Notes: generated from the letters alone by a model not told the origin. 64,000 bases of DNA from Cutibacterium namnetense (GCF_001642025.1 NZ_LWHO01000008.1:1-64000); one strand, 5' to 3'. Positions 44,531 through 54,084 are shown, counted from the first letter of the stretch. Program-made: numbers and translations.

Positions 44531-46021
44531 TCAAGGTCGGTGAATGGTGTCCTCGTTGTCAGAGACATCCTGGTCATCTTGAATGGCATCGTAGACATCG
44601 TGACCGCCAGCCTCATCGTCGACCAGCTTCCCGGTAGCAGATTTACCCCGACGGACTTCATTTTCCCGCCCGACGGTCGCCTTCTTGTCAGCCTTCTGCT
44701 CAGCTTTAGTTTGCTTCTTGGCAGCCCGGTTGCGAGCCTTTTCCTCGGCCTTGACGGCGTGGTTCTTCTTGCGCTTCTGACGACGCTCCGCACGTTCCTG
44801 ACGTGACTCTTCGGACCTCAAACGTCGCGTTAGGCCGATAACGAAACCACACAGCATTGTCACCAAAGTCAAGATGCCGACGGCACACCCGACGGTAGCC
44901 GGCATGATCGTGCCAACCTCACTCAGCCGCCCGTCTCCCAGACTTCCGCTACTCAGTAATCCCAAGACGCCGAGCACTAGCCCCGATAGCAGGCCAGACA
45001 AAGCGCCGAGCCCGCACCCGATCTCGAATCCGGCTTCCGGTAGGGACCTCATAGCAAGGATCCCACCAACAATCGCAGCGACGATCGGTACCGCAAACCA
45101 TGTACAGGCCGCCAGGCTCACCGGACCGTTAGACGGTAAGGCACCAAGCACCGGAAGAGCCGGGACAATACCGACGTGGGTTCCCAGCGGGGATACGAAG
45201 GTTCCGGTGCCGAAAGCGAAGCCTGGGCCCATCGTCCAGGCAGTGCCCCACAGCGCCACGGTCGGCAACCATGCCAACTGCACGAGGATGAGGCACAGCC
45301 CGCCCCAGCCGGTGGCACCCAACTGCTGGTGCAGATGAATAACCCGATCTGCATGTACCACCAGCGACACGGCAAGCGCCCCTGATCCGCCAGCCAGACA
45401 TATAGCGACAGTTGACCCGATGGCGCTCGGCAATCCTCGGGCCCAGCGTGGTAACCGGCTGAACGGATTGATGCGAGCACCACGACACGCCCCGACGAAC
45501 CCTGAACACAGTCCCATGAGCAATGCCCCAACCATCGCGGCCAGCCAATGGGTGGTCGCTGCGTCAGCCGCCATCATGGCCGCCGCTAGCAGTTCAACTG
45601 TGGTGTGGAGGGCTATCGCCTCACCGACATGTCGACGTGCCGGTCTTTTATCGTGCCGGTGCCATAGAACGCTCACACCGTACCGACAAGCTTCTTCACC
45701 GAGTAGCAGGCTCATGCAGGTGAGACCAAGCGGTATGAGGCCAATGTGCACCCCAATGATGTCAACGGGCACCCCATGCCCGCTCAGCCACAGACTCGAC
45801 GCTGCTGCCAAGATGCTGGGGAATGAGCGTCCGTTACTGGCAAGCCATTCCGGAACGATAACTGCGGCAAAACCGAGCCATTGCACCAGGATTGCTGCTG
45901 CCGCAGCCACTAGGACGACGACTGGCCACGGCCAGGGCACACGCGGTTCTCGGGACTCGTCGTCCTCAGAGGACTCGATGACGAACCGAGCCGAGGTCGA
46001 TGTCGAGCCTGATCTGACCAT
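44531..46021 (-). CDS. perM: PerM-like multi-spanning membrane protein (DUF6350)
   Basis: 496 residues. A short acidic N-terminus is followed by about nine to ten hydrophobic segments (PWPVVVLVAAAAAILVQWL, then later FAFGTGTFVSPLGTHVG). The C-terminal 100 residues are highly charged, first Lys/Arg/Glu-rich, then acidic. Position between sucD and purN/purH matches M. tuberculosis perM (Rv0955), a membrane protein needed for division under stress, and the topology fits; function by orthology is inferred. The ATG at 46021 is chosen for AGGATC upstream and a -10-like TAGGGT about 30 nt before it. The riboflavin operon is inserted between it and purN compared with M. tuberculosis. Confidence 0.75.
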   Translation of the reverse strand: MVRSGSTSTSARFVIESSEDDESREPRVPWPWPVVVLVAAAAAILVQWLGFAAVIVPEWLASNGRSFPSILAAASSLWLSGHGVPVDIIGVHIGLIPLGLTCMSLLLGEEACRYGVSVLWHRHDKRPARRHVGEAIALHTTVELLAAAMMAADAATTHWLAAMVGALLMGLCSGFVGACRGARINPFSRLPRWARGLPSAIGSTVAICLAGGSGALAVSLVVHADRVIHLHQQLGATGWGGLCLILVQLAWLPTVALWGTAWTMGPGFAFGTGTFVSPLGTHVGIVPALPVLGALPSNGPVSLAACTWFAVPIVAAIVGGILAMRSLPEAGFEIGCGLGALSGLLSGLVLGVLGLLSSGSLGDGRLSEVGTIMPATVGCAVGILTLVTMLCGFVIGLTRRLRSEESRQERAERRQKRKKNHAVKAEEKARNRAAKKQTKAEQKADKKATVGRENEVRRGKSATGKLVDDEAGGHDVYDAIQDDQDVSDNEDTIHRP

Positions 46022-46121
46022 GTGGGGATCCTGTTCGGTTCGGGAAAGGAAGTCATAGGGAACCCTACCTTCCACCAACAACTATTTCGGCTACCACAGC
46101 AGCGGCCTCGCAACGCAGGAA

Positions 46122-46143
46122 CCCGGCCCCACCTGGGACCGGG
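46122..46143 (-). terminator. Terminator of sucCD
   Basis: Nine-bp stem with one G-U pair (46122-46130 and 46135-46143), loop of four, in the gap after sucD; followed by TTCCT on the minus strand. Confidence 0.65.
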
Positions 46144-46169
46144 CTCCGTGCATTCAGACGATCAGGGCG

Positions 46170-47063
46170 TCACTTCTTGAGGGAGTCCATTGCCTCGTGC
46201 GCCAGCCGAGCGGTCTCGGTCGGGGTCTTGCCGACGCGAACCCCAACGGCCTCAAGGGCCTCTTTCTTGGCGGCCGCGGTACCCGAGGACCCAGACACGA
46301 TGGCACCGGCATGGCCCATCGTCTTGCCCTCAGGAGCAGTGAATCCAGCTACGTACGCAACAACTGGCTTAGTGATGTGCTCGGAGATGTACTTGGCGGC
46401 ACGCTCCTCAGCGTCACCACCGATCTCACCAATCATGACGATGATGTCGGTCTCCGGGTCGTCCTGGAAGGCCTGCAGAGCATCGATGTGGGTGGTACCG
46501 ATGATCGGGTCACCACCGATGCCGATCGCCGTCGAGATACCTAGGTCACGCACTTCGTACATGAGCTGGTAGGTCAGGGTGCCCGACTTCGATACCAGGC
46601 CCACGTGACCGGGACCAGTGATGTCGGCCGGGACGATGCCGGCGTTGGACTTTCCAGGGCTGATGATTCCCGGACAGTTCGGGCCGATGATGCGGGTCTT
46701 GCCGGAACGCTGGGCGGCGGTAAAGAACTCCGCAGTGTCCTTGACCGGTACGCCCTCGGTGATGCAGACCACCAACGGCATCTCGGCCTCAACGGCCTCC
46801 ATAACCGCCGACTTGGTGAACTTCGCCGGCACGAAAATGACGGACACATTCGCGCCGGTGGCCTCGACGGCCTCCTTGACGCTGCCGTAGACCGGGACGG
46901 TAGCGCCACCATTAAAGTCAACGGTCGTACCGGCCTTGCGCGGGTTGACGCCACCGACAACTGCGGCACCGGAGTCGAGCATGCGCTGGGTGTGCTTCAT
47001 GCCCTCCGAGCCGGTCATGCCCTGGACGATGATCTTGGAGTTCTGGTCGAGAATGATCGCCAT
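46170..47063 (-). CDS. sucD: Succinate--CoA ligase alpha subunit
   Basis: 297 residues. CoA-binding Rossmann part starts [48 protein letters not shown] and the phospho-His loop [13 protein letters not shown] are present. With SucC it interconverts succinyl-CoA and succinate with NTP formation; in propionate fermenters it also links the TCA and methylmalonyl-CoA branches. It starts 3 nt after sucC. Confidence 0.96.
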   Translation of the reverse strand: MAIILDQNSKIIVQGMTGSEGMKHTQRMLDSGAAVVGGVNPRKAGTTVDFNGGATVPVYGSVKEAVEATGANVSVIFVPAKFTKSAVMEAVEAEMPLVVCITEGVPVKDTAEFFTAAQRSGKTRIIGPNCPGIISPGKSNAGIVPADITGPGHVGLVSKSGTLTYQLMYEVRDLGISTAIGIGGDPIIGTTHIDALQAFQDDPETDIIVMIGEIGGDAEERAAKYISEHITKPVVAYVAGFTAPEGKTMGHAGAIVSGSSGTAAAKKEALEAVGVRVGKTPTETARLAHEAMDSLKK

Positions 47064-47066
47064 GTC

Positions 47067-48242
47067 TCAGGCCTCCTTGGATGCGAGCTCGGCGGCCTTG
47101 CTGGCGGCCTCGTCCATGGTCGAGACCATGGTCACGAGCGGGTGGTTGAGTTCCTCAAGAATCTTGCGGCCTTCGGCCACAGAGTTTCCGTCCAGACGGA
47201 CTACGAGCGGCTTAGTGGCTTTCTCGCCCAATTTCTCGAGAGCACCCTTAATACCAAGCGCCACCTGGTCACAGGCAGTGATACCACCGAAGACGTTGAC
47301 GAACACGGAACGCACCTGCTCGTCACTCATGATGAGATCAAGGCCATTGGCCATAATCTCTGCTGAGGCACCGCCACCGATGTCGAGGAAGTTGGCGGGA
47401 GCCGGAGATCCCGGAAATTCCTCACCGGCGTAGGCGACGCAGTCCAGGGTGCTCATGACCAGGCCGGCACCGTTTCCGATAACGCCGACGTTACCGTCGA
47501 GCTTGACGTAGTTGAGACCGAGCTCACCCGCACGCAACTCGAGCGGATCGGTGGTGGCGCGATCCACCAAGGCGGCGTGGTCGGGCTGACGGAAAGACGC
47601 GTTGTTGTCGACGGTCATTTTGCCGTCGATTGCAAGGATGCGTCCGTCACCGGTCTTGATCATCGGGTTGACCTCAACGAGGGTGGCGTCCTCATCACGG
47701 TAGGTCTCCCACAGCTTGACAACGGCCGCGACGATGGCCTCCTGCTCAGACTCGGGGAACCCGGCCTCGCTGAGGATCTCGCGGGCCTTGGCGTCGTCGA
47801 TACCGTCAATCGGATCAACCGGCACTTTGGCAAGGGCTTCAGGGCGCTCCTTAGCGAGGGTCTCGATGTCCATGCCGCCCTCGCGCGAGCACATCGCCAG
47901 ATAGCGACGCTCCCCACGGTCGAGCAGGATCGAGAAGTAGTACTCCTCGGCAATGTCAGCACCTTCAGCAATCATCACCTTGCGAACGGTGTGACCCTTG
48001 ATGTCCATACCCAGGATGGCCTTGGCGTGCTCGGCCGCCTCCTGAGGGGACTTGGCGATCTTCACACCGCCGGCCTTGCCACGGCCACCCACCTTGACCT
48101 GCGCCTTGACGGCGACCACGGGGGTACCGAGCTTCGCTGCAGCCTCGGACGCCTGCTCTGGTGTCTCCGCGACGATGCCTCGAAGCACAGGTACCCCGTG
48201 CTTCTCGAACAAGTCGCGGGCTTGGTATTCGTACAGGTCCAC
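47067..48242 (-). CDS. sucC: Succinate--CoA ligase beta subunit
   Basis: 391 residues with an N-terminal ATP-grasp domain ([34 protein letters not shown]) and a C-terminal ligase domain ([33 protein letters not shown]). It binds nucleotide and succinate. The start codon is GTG with GGAGAG close upstream. The 213-nt gap before it should hold the sucCD promoter; I cannot place boxes with confidence. Confidence 0.96.
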   Translation of the reverse strand: MDLYEYQARDLFEKHGVPVLRGIVAETPEQASEAAAKLGTPVVAVKAQVKVGGRGKAGGVKIAKSPQEAAEHAKAILGMDIKGHTVRKVMIAEGADIAEEYYFSILLDRGERRYLAMCSREGGMDIETLAKERPEALAKVPVDPIDGIDDAKAREILSEAGFPESEQEAIVAAVVKLWETYRDEDATLVEVNPMIKTGDGRILAIDGKMTVDNNASFRQPDHAALVDRATTDPLELRAGELGLNYVKLDGNVGVIGNGAGLVMSTLDCVAYAGEEFPGSPAPANFLDIGGGASAEIMANGLDLIMSDEQVRSVFVNVFGGITACDQVALGIKGALEKLGEKATKPLVVRLDGNSVAEGRKILEELNHPLVTMVSTMDEAASKAAELASKEA

Positions 48243-48455
48243 AATCTCTCCACTCTGCGAGTCAACCGGCCGTTAACGGGCCAGAAACTGGGCGACGATA
48301 GCTGTCCCGACTTCACAGCACAAGAACGTTCACAGCGAAGCGGACGCAGCTGGTCGTTTGCCCACCGAGAACAGACTAACAACCCCAACGCTCCGATGCC
48401 CACCCGATCTCACGACGTCGAGCGATCTCGCCTCCAGCAGGGTCTAACAAAGCCG

Positions 48456-50888
48456 TCACAGCTTCTCCAGCGGGGCGAACCTCAACGCCAACCGCTTGAG
48501 CCCTGCCGAACCGAAGTCGACATCAGCCTTAGCGTTGTCGCCCTGGCCAGACGTGGCCTTAACGGTTCCCAACCCGAAAGTCGAGTGAAGCACTTTGTCC
48601 CCTACTGACAGCGAGAGGGTGCGTCCTTTGGGCGCGCTTGATGGCCCTCGCCCAGAGCCGAAGGCCGCAGTGTCGTCACGAAGAGATCCGCGTGCTGATT
48701 GCGAGCGGCCACTGGCTGAAGTTGACCATCCCACCGAGGCCTGACCGATTCTCTCCCAGTCAATAAGGCGCTTGGGGATCTCGTCGATAAATCGGCTCGG
48801 CGGGTTGTACTGAGGTTGGCCCCACATCGTGCGCACAGCAGCCCGCGACAAAAACAACCGTTTGCGAGCGCGAGTGATACCGACATAGGCAAGTCGCCTC
48901 TCCTCGGACAGTTCGGTGGCGTCAGCGAGGGACCTCATGTGAGGGAAGACGCCATCCTCAAACCCAGTAATGAAGACCGTGTCGAACTCCAGACCTTTTG
49001 CGGTATGCAAGGTCATGAGAGTGACAACTCCATCGGAGTCGGCTGGCACCTGATCGGAATCGGCCACCAAGGCGATCTGTTCCAGGAACGCCGATAAAGA
49101 GTCGTCACCAGACAACTCGAGGTCTTCGACGTCACCTTGCTCGGCCTCGTCAATATCGACGGCATGGACTCTAGCGACAAACTCCTGAGACACCGAAACA
49201 AGCTCGACGAGGTTTTCTAGCCTCGTCTCATCCTGCGGGTCTTTGGAGTTCTCCAGTTCGTCGATGTAGCCGGATTCCTTGAGGATCGAACTGGCGATCT
49301 CGTCAGCTCGTTTTCCCTGCTCCACCATGGCGATGTGGTCGTCCATGAGGCTGACGAACGCTCGAATCTGATTGACCGATCTGGTTGCTAGACCATCAAT
49401 CTCGTCGATCCGTTTCAGGGCTTCCCAGAAGCTAATCCGGCGCGCCGTGGCAAACATGTCGACAGCTGCCTCGGCCCGCGCCCCGATGCCACGGCGGGGA
49501 GTATTGAGGATACGTCGCAGGGAAACGTCATCAGAGGGGTTAGCGATCGCGCGCAGGTAACTGACGGCATCCCGAACTTCTTTGCGCTCGTAGAATTTCA
49601 CACCGCCAACGACGCGGTAGGGCAGGCCGGTGCGAATGAAGACATCCTCAAAGGCCCTCGACTGGGCGTTGGTGCGATAAAAGACGGCCACCTGCCCGTA
49701 GCTGGTACGCCCCTCATCGACGAGCTCGTCGATACGTCGGGCTACCCAGGCAGCCTCATCATGGTCGGTATCGGCGACATATCCGACGATATTATCGCCA
49801 TCACCTTGGTCGGTCCACAGGTTCTTGTCAAGACGATTTGGGTTCACCTTAATGAGGTTATTTGCGGCGGTAAGAATCGTCTGAGTCGAGCGATAATTCT
49901 GCTCCAGCAGGATCGTCCTAGCTCCCGGAAAATCCTTCTCAAAGTCAATAATGTTGCGGATTGTCGCGCCCCGAAATGCGTAGATCGACTGATCTGAATC
50001 ACCAACCACCATAAGCTCTGGCGAATCGACGCTCGGAGCGCCGTCAGTCGCTCCAGGTGCATCATCTCCACACAGCTCACGAATGAACTGATACTGGGCG
50101 GTGTTAGTATCCTGATACTCATCAACGAGGACGTGCCGAAATCGGCGTCGATACTGCTCGCGAACCTCAGGGAACCGCCTTAACATGGTGACGGTACACA
50201 TAATAAGGTCATCGAAATCTAACGCATTAGCAGCTCGAAGCCTACGCTGATACTCACCATAGACTTCGGCATTTGTGCGATCATTTCCGCTACGAGCAGT
50301 CGCCACCGCCTGATCTGGCGCAATGAGCTCGTTTTTTTGATTTGAAATCCAGTTCATGATAGCGCGCGGCTGAAATTTCTTAGGATCCAAATTTTTGTCG
50401 CGGGTAACTAGAGTAATGAGCCTTTTGGCATCAGCATCGTCATAGATCGAAAAATTGCGCGAAATGTCCAGACGATCAATGTCGGCGCGTAACATTCTCA
50501 CCGCAGCAGAATGAAAGGTTGATACCCACATCGGTTTAGCGCGATTTCCTACCAAGTCAACGACGCGGGCCTTCATCTCGGCCGCCGCCTTATTGGTGAA
50601 GGTAATAGCCAAAATCGATCCAGGATGAACGCCTCGCTCCCCAACTAAATGAGCGATACGCCGCGTTAGAACTCTCGTCTTTCCCGAACCTGCACCAGCG
50701 ACAACGAGGACCGGCGAGCCGGAGTGCAGCACAGCCTCACGCTGGGGCCCGTTGAGGTCGGCCAACAAGTCAGCACAAGAAGCTGCCCCGGCCGTCGTGG
50801 GGGCATAGGTCGGCAAAACCCCTGGTTCAACGGGGCTGCGTCTCTCATGAGCCGATTCGAAAAACGAAAATAGATCCGGTGTCGTCAT
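48456..50888 (-). CDS. pcrA: ATP-dependent DNA helicase PcrA/UvrD
   Basis: 810 residues, superfamily 1A 3'-5' helicase. Walker A is VVAGAGSGKTRVLTRRI; VDEYQDTN is the DExx box; ATIRNIIDFE, LEQNYRST, LMTLHTAKGLEFD and YVGITRARKRLFLSR are later SF1 motifs. The C-terminal tail (DKVLHSTFGLGTVKATSGQ) is the Tudor-like domain that contacts RNA polymerase in PcrA. It acts in nucleotide excision repair and replication-transcription conflict. No Shine-Dalgarno site is evident; TAGGCT lies 10 nt before the ATG. Confidence 0.95.
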   Translation of the reverse strand: MTTPDLFSFFESAHERRSPVEPGVLPTYAPTTAGAASCADLLADLNGPQREAVLHSGSPVLVVAGAGSGKTRVLTRRIAHLVGERGVHPGSILAITFTNKAAAEMKARVVDLVGNRAKPMWVSTFHSAAVRMLRADIDRLDISRNFSIYDDADAKRLITLVTRDKNLDPKKFQPRAIMNWISNQKNELIAPDQAVATARSGNDRTNAEVYGEYQRRLRAANALDFDDLIMCTVTMLRRFPEVREQYRRRFRHVLVDEYQDTNTAQYQFIRELCGDDAPGATDGAPSVDSPELMVVGDSDQSIYAFRGATIRNIIDFEKDFPGARTILLEQNYRSTQTILTAANNLIKVNPNRLDKNLWTDQGDGDNIVGYVADTDHDEAAWVARRIDELVDEGRTSYGQVAVFYRTNAQSRAFEDVFIRTGLPYRVVGGVKFYERKEVRDAVSYLRAIANPSDDVSLRRILNTPRRGIGARAEAAVDMFATARRISFWEALKRIDEIDGLATRSVNQIRAFVSLMDDHIAMVEQGKRADEIASSILKESGYIDELENSKDPQDETRLENLVELVSVSQEFVARVHAVDIDEAEQGDVEDLELSGDDSLSAFLEQIALVADSDQVPADSDGVVTLMTLHTAKGLEFDTVFITGFEDGVFPHMRSLADATELSEERRLAYVGITRARKRLFLSRAAVRTMWGQPQYNPPSRFIDEIPKRLIDWERIGQASVGWSTSASGRSQSARGSLRDDTAAFGSGRGPSSAPKGRTLSLSVGDKVLHSTFGLGTVKATSGQGDNAKADVDFGSAGLKRLALRFAPLEKL

Positions 50889-50983
50889 GGCGACTCACAG
50901 CCTACCGGCCCACCACCGTCCTCGGCGGCGCACAGGTGGCACAACCCATGCCACGCTCACAGAGCAAGACAGCTGCTCCCGTA

Positions 50984-51012
50984 TTGACAGCCATCCTTGA
51001 AGGCCCTAGATT
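50984..51012 (+). promoter_or_regulatory. Strong sigma-A-type promoter of the metQNI leader
   Basis: TTGACA (50984-50989), exactly 17 nt, TAGATT (51007-51012). It is the clearest full promoter in the window. Transcription should begin near 51019 and give a leader of about 320 nt before metQ. Confidence 0.8.
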
Positions 51013-51063
51013 CGAGGGCAATTCGACCCGATTACGGTCGTCATCGAATCCAGGAGCACCACC

Positions 51064-51162
51064 ATGACTGCGGCCTTCAGCCACACCATCGACGCCGACC
51101 CTCGTGCGGCCTCGATGATGATGTGCCGCTCGTGCTACCTGCGAATGCTCGGCACCTGCTGA
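51064..51162 (+). CDS. 32-residue Met/Cys-rich leader peptide of metQNI
   Basis: A short ORF with AGGAG 8 nt before its ATG. It encodes 32 residues; the last 15 read MMMCRSCYLRMLGTC, with five Met and three Cys in total. The three consecutive Met codons are at 51115-51123, Cys codons at 51124, 51133 and 51157, and the stop at 51160-51162. It lies between a strong promoter and the methionine transporter genes. Codon clustering of the regulated amino acid, and mutually exclusive hairpins straddling the stop codon, are the marks of ribosome-mediated attenuation. I know of no description of this leader; function is inferred. Confidence 0.7.
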   Translation: MTAAFSHTIDADPRAASMMMCRSCYLRMLGTC

Positions 51163-51201
51163 CGGCGGGTTAATCTCCACCGGCAGGACTTCCGCCCTTT
51201 T
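51155..51201 (+). promoter_or_regulatory. Attenuator: antiterminator/terminator pair upstream of metQ
   Basis: Antiterminator: CCTGC (51155-51159) pairs with GCAGG (51183-51187), inner CGG (51163-51165) with CCG (51080 offset, 51180-51182), and GG with CC (51077 offset, 51177-51178). Terminator: GGC (51182-51184), bulged A, GG, loop ACTT, CC, GCC (51194-51196), then C and TTTT (51198-51201). Both use bases 51182-51187, so they exclude each other. A further 7-bp hairpin (51205-51211 with 51218-51224) follows. The remaining 51225-51339 holds only the metQ ribosome site. Confidence 0.6.
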
Positions 51202-51339
51202 CTCCCACTGGTTTAAGCCAGTGGTCGATCTATGCCGATAACTGCGTCGCTACGCATACCGGCATACCTCCGAACGATCCCACCCACGATCGATGATCGT
51301 TCGCCACACCTGTCTGCGACATTTCACAGGAGACCTACC

Positions 51340-52302
51340 ATGAGTACACCTGTATCCTCAGCCCCCACCCCCGAGGCACTTCCCGACAAGCCCGGAGGAC
51401 ACCACACCGGCCTCATCATCGGGGCGATCATCGTTACGCTTGCGATTATCGCGGGCATTGTCTTCGCGATAGCCAAGAACACTGGGCATGACTTCGCAGC
51501 CGATGGCAAGACGACCGTCAAGATCGGCACGACTGAAGCAGCCAACGATTACTGGAACGTCATCAAGAAGAAGGCCGCAGCCGAGGGCATCAACATCGAA
51601 GTTGTCAGCTTCAACGACTACACCCAGCCTAACGTGGCGCTGTCCCAGGGACAGATCGATCTCAACGCCTTCCAGCACCTGCTCTTCCTGGCTGATTACG
51701 ACGCCAAAAATAACGACAACATCACCGCGCTAGCTGCAACCTACGTCGTCCCGCTGAATATCTACTCAAAGAAGTACCAGCGGCTCTCCCAGCTGCCGAC
51801 CGGAGCCACTATCGCCATCCCTAATGATGCCGCCAATCAGGGGCGTGCCCTGCTGGTGTTGCAGGAGGCTGGCCTGGTGAAATTACGGGGAAGCGGTTCG
51901 GCGCTATCCACCCCCGCCGATGTCCTCGCCAACCAGTCCAAGGTGAAGGTTAAGGCGATCGATGCAGCCCAAACTGCCGCCTCCCTCGAGGGCGTCGACG
52001 GTGCCGTCGTCAATAACAACTTCGCCACGGACGCCGGGCTGGACCGCAGCAAGGTTCTCTACCACGATGACGCCACCGGAAAGTCGGCCGATCCGTACCT
52101 CAACATCATCGCGGTCAAGGACGCTGACAAGAACAACCCGACCTATCAGAAGGTCGCCAAGCTGTGGTCCGACCCCGACGTCAAAAAGGCCATCGTCAAG
52201 CAGTCTGGCGGGACCGCCAAGATTGCCTCCGACCGCCCCAAGGCCGATTTGGACAACATCCTCAGCGACCTAACTACCAACATCAAAAAGTCGAATTCCT
52301 GA
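51340..52302 (+). CDS. metQ: Methionine-binding protein of ABC transporter, membrane-anchored MetQ
   Basis: 320 residues, NlpA/MetQ family. The N-terminus has 25 hydrophilic residues, a membrane helix (GLIIGAIIVTLAIIAGIVFAIA) and no lipobox Cys, so it is tethered by a transmembrane segment, unlike most Gram-positive MetQ lipoproteins. The binding domain has VKIGTTEAANDYW, VVSFNDYTQPNVALSQGQIDLNAFQH split over strands, and VVNNNFATDAGL. It delivers methionine to MetNI. The ATG at 51340 has AGGAGA 6 nt upstream. Part of metQ-metN-metI. Confidence 0.9.
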   Translation: MSTPVSSAPTPEALPDKPGGHHTGLIIGAIIVTLAIIAGIVFAIAKNTGHDFAADGKTTVKIGTTEAANDYWNVIKKKAAAEGINIEVVSFNDYTQPNVALSQGQIDLNAFQHLLFLADYDAKNNDNITALAATYVVPLNIYSKKYQRLSQLPTGATIAIPNDAANQGRALLVLQEAGLVKLRGSGSALSTPADVLANQSKVKVKAIDAAQTAASLEGVDGAVVNNNFATDAGLDRSKVLYHDDATGKSADPYLNIIAVKDADKNNPTYQKVAKLWSDPDVKKAIVKQSGGTAKIASDRPKADLDNILSDLTTNIKKSNS

Positions 52303-52333
52303 TCCGCATCCGATTTCCAGTGAGGCCTTTCAC

Positions 52334-53434
52334 ATGGCAACAGACATCGCACCTTCTTCAGCGCCGCAGTGTCCCGACCACATCGTCTTCGAGCACGTGA
52401 CTAAAGAGTTCGGTACCCGCTCCGGCACGGTACGAGCCCTTGACGATGTGAGCCTGACTATCAAAAGAGGTTCCATCTCGGCCGTTATCGGACACTCCGG
52501 GGCTGGTAAATCCACCCTGGTCCGCCTCATCAACGGGTTAGAGACCCCCACAAGTGGCCGCGTCCTGGTAGACGGCACCGACTTCTCCCAGCTCTCGGAC
52601 AAGGCGATGCGCCCGCTGCGCGCAGACATCGGGATGATCTTCCAGCAGTTCAATCTGTTCGGTTCAAGGACCATCTACGACAACGTTGCCTATCCGCTCA
52701 AACTAGCTCGCTGGAAAAAGGCGGACGAGAAGCAACGCATCACCGAGTTGCTGAGCTTCGTCGGGTTAACGAGCAAAGCCTGGGATTACCCGAACCAGCT
52801 TTCGGGCGGGCAGAAGCAGCGGGTCGGTATCGCCCGGGCCCTAGCAACCAGACCGTCGATCCTGTTAGCTGACGAGTCCACCTCGGCCCTCGATCCGGAA
52901 ACCACGGCCGATGTCTTGTCCCTGCTCAAGCGGGTCAATGCGGAGCTTGGGGTGACCGTTGTCGTCATCACCCACGAGATGGAGGTCGTCCGCTCGATTG
53001 CCCAGCAGGTCTCAGTGCTACAAGCAGGCCATCTCGTCGAGTCTGGCAGCGCCCGGCAGGTCTTCGCTCACCCGCAGTCAGAGACCACCCAACGCTTCCT
53101 ATCGACAATCATCGGACAGCACCCGAATGGGGAGGAACAAGCGCGGCTGCAGTCAGAGAACCCCGACGCTCGACTCGTCGACGTCAGTTCAGTAGCCAGC
53201 GCGGCTTTCGGTGACGCGTTAACCCGCATTGGCCACATCGGGGCGACTTTCCAGATCGTTCACGGTGGCGTCATTGAGGTACACGGCGGCTCGCTAGGCA
53301 ATTACACGGTGGCCTTGTCGGGTCCTGCCGAAACCGTCGAGCAGGCGACTCGAATCCTCAGCGAGGTGTCCAACTCGGCAGCACCAACCGTGACCGCAAT
53401 CACCCCAGCAGCTGATCCGGAGGCCCACCGATGA
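52334..53434 (+). CDS. metN: Methionine ABC transporter ATP-binding protein
   Basis: 366 residues. ABC domain: Walker A GHSGAGKST, Q-loop FQQFNLF, signature LSGGQKQRVGIARAL, Walker B ILLADESTSALD, switch VVITHEMEV. The C-terminal about 80 residues form a NIL (ACT-like) domain that binds methionine and gives trans-inhibition in characterised MetNI. It follows metQ by 31 nt and overlaps metI by 4 nt. Confidence 0.94.
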   Translation: MATDIAPSSAPQCPDHIVFEHVTKEFGTRSGTVRALDDVSLTIKRGSISAVIGHSGAGKSTLVRLINGLETPTSGRVLVDGTDFSQLSDKAMRPLRADIGMIFQQFNLFGSRTIYDNVAYPLKLARWKKADEKQRITELLSFVGLTSKAWDYPNQLSGGQKQRVGIARALATRPSILLADESTSALDPETTADVLSLLKRVNAELGVTVVVITHEMEVVRSIAQQVSVLQAGHLVESGSARQVFAHPQSETTQRFLSTIIGQHPNGEEQARLQSENPDARLVDVSSVASAAFGDALTRIGHIGATFQIVHGGVIEVHGGSLGNYTVALSGPAETVEQATRILSEVSNSAAPTVTAITPAADPEAHR

Positions 53435-54084
53435 ACAACTACTTGCGCCCGATCTATCTTCAGTCGATTTGGGAAACCCTCTTCATGGCCCTCATCACCC
53501 TCGTCATTGGGGGAATCTGCGGCCTGGTACTAGGCATCTTGCTGTATGCCACCCGTCGTGGTGGCCTGCTAGCCAACAAGATCGTTCACACCACCCTTAA
53601 CGTCATCGTCAACATCATCCGCCCGATTCCGTTCATCATCTTCATGACGGCGATCGCTCCCCTCACCGTCAAAGTGGTCGGCACGACTATCGGTGTGCGG
53701 GCGGCCACCTTCCCGCTGTGCATCGCAGCGACTTTCGCTATTTCCCGGATCGTTGAGCAAAATCTCATCACCGTCGATCCCGGAGTCATTGAGGCTGCCC
53801 GCGCTATGGGGGCTGCGCCGTGGCGAATCCTTTTTGACGTCGTAGCCCGTGAGGCGCTGGGGCCGCTGATTCTCGGTTACACCTACATCCTCATTGCGAT
53901 TGTCGATATGACGGCTATTGCCGGCGCCTTAGGTGGCGGCGGCCTTGGCCAATTCGCCATCACTTACGGTTATCAGCGCTACAACTGGGCGGTAACAGCG
54001 GTCGCAGTGGTGACGATCATCATCGTCGTACAGGTGGCGCAGTTCATAGGAAATTGGTTAGCCCACCGGGCGCTACGGCGGTGA
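53431..54084 (+). CDS. metI: Methionine ABC transporter permease
   Basis: 217 residues, about five hydrophobic segments. The ATPase-contact loop is EAARAMGAAPWRILFDVVARE, in the usual EAA position, and VDMTAIAGALGGGGLGQFAI is typical of MetI. The ATG overlaps the metN stop (ATGA). The 118 nt after it show no clear terminator. Confidence 0.93.
   Translation: MNNYLRPIYLQSIWETLFMALITLVIGGICGLVLGILLYATRRGGLLANKIVHTTLNVIVNIIRPIPFIIFMTAIAPLTVKVVGTTIGVRAATFPLCIAATFAISRIVEQNLITVDPGVIEAARAMGAAPWRILFDVVAREALGPLILGYTYILIAIVDMTAIAGALGGGGLGQFAITYGYQRYNWAVTAVAVVTIIIVVQVAQFIGNWLAHRALRR

Noticed and set aside
46022-46060. Leaderless ATG right after TAGGGT upstream of perM
   Set aside because: That ATG is out of frame with perM and its short product lacks any coding signs; the in-frame ATG with AGGATC is better.
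47577-48608. 343-codon plus-strand frame across sucC
   Set aside because: Antisense to sucC; no motifs and no start signals.
51019-51339. SAM riboswitch or T-box in front of metQ
   Set aside because: No T-box sequence (TGGNACCGCG-like) or SAM-riboswitch core could be found; the leader ORF and hairpins explain the region better.
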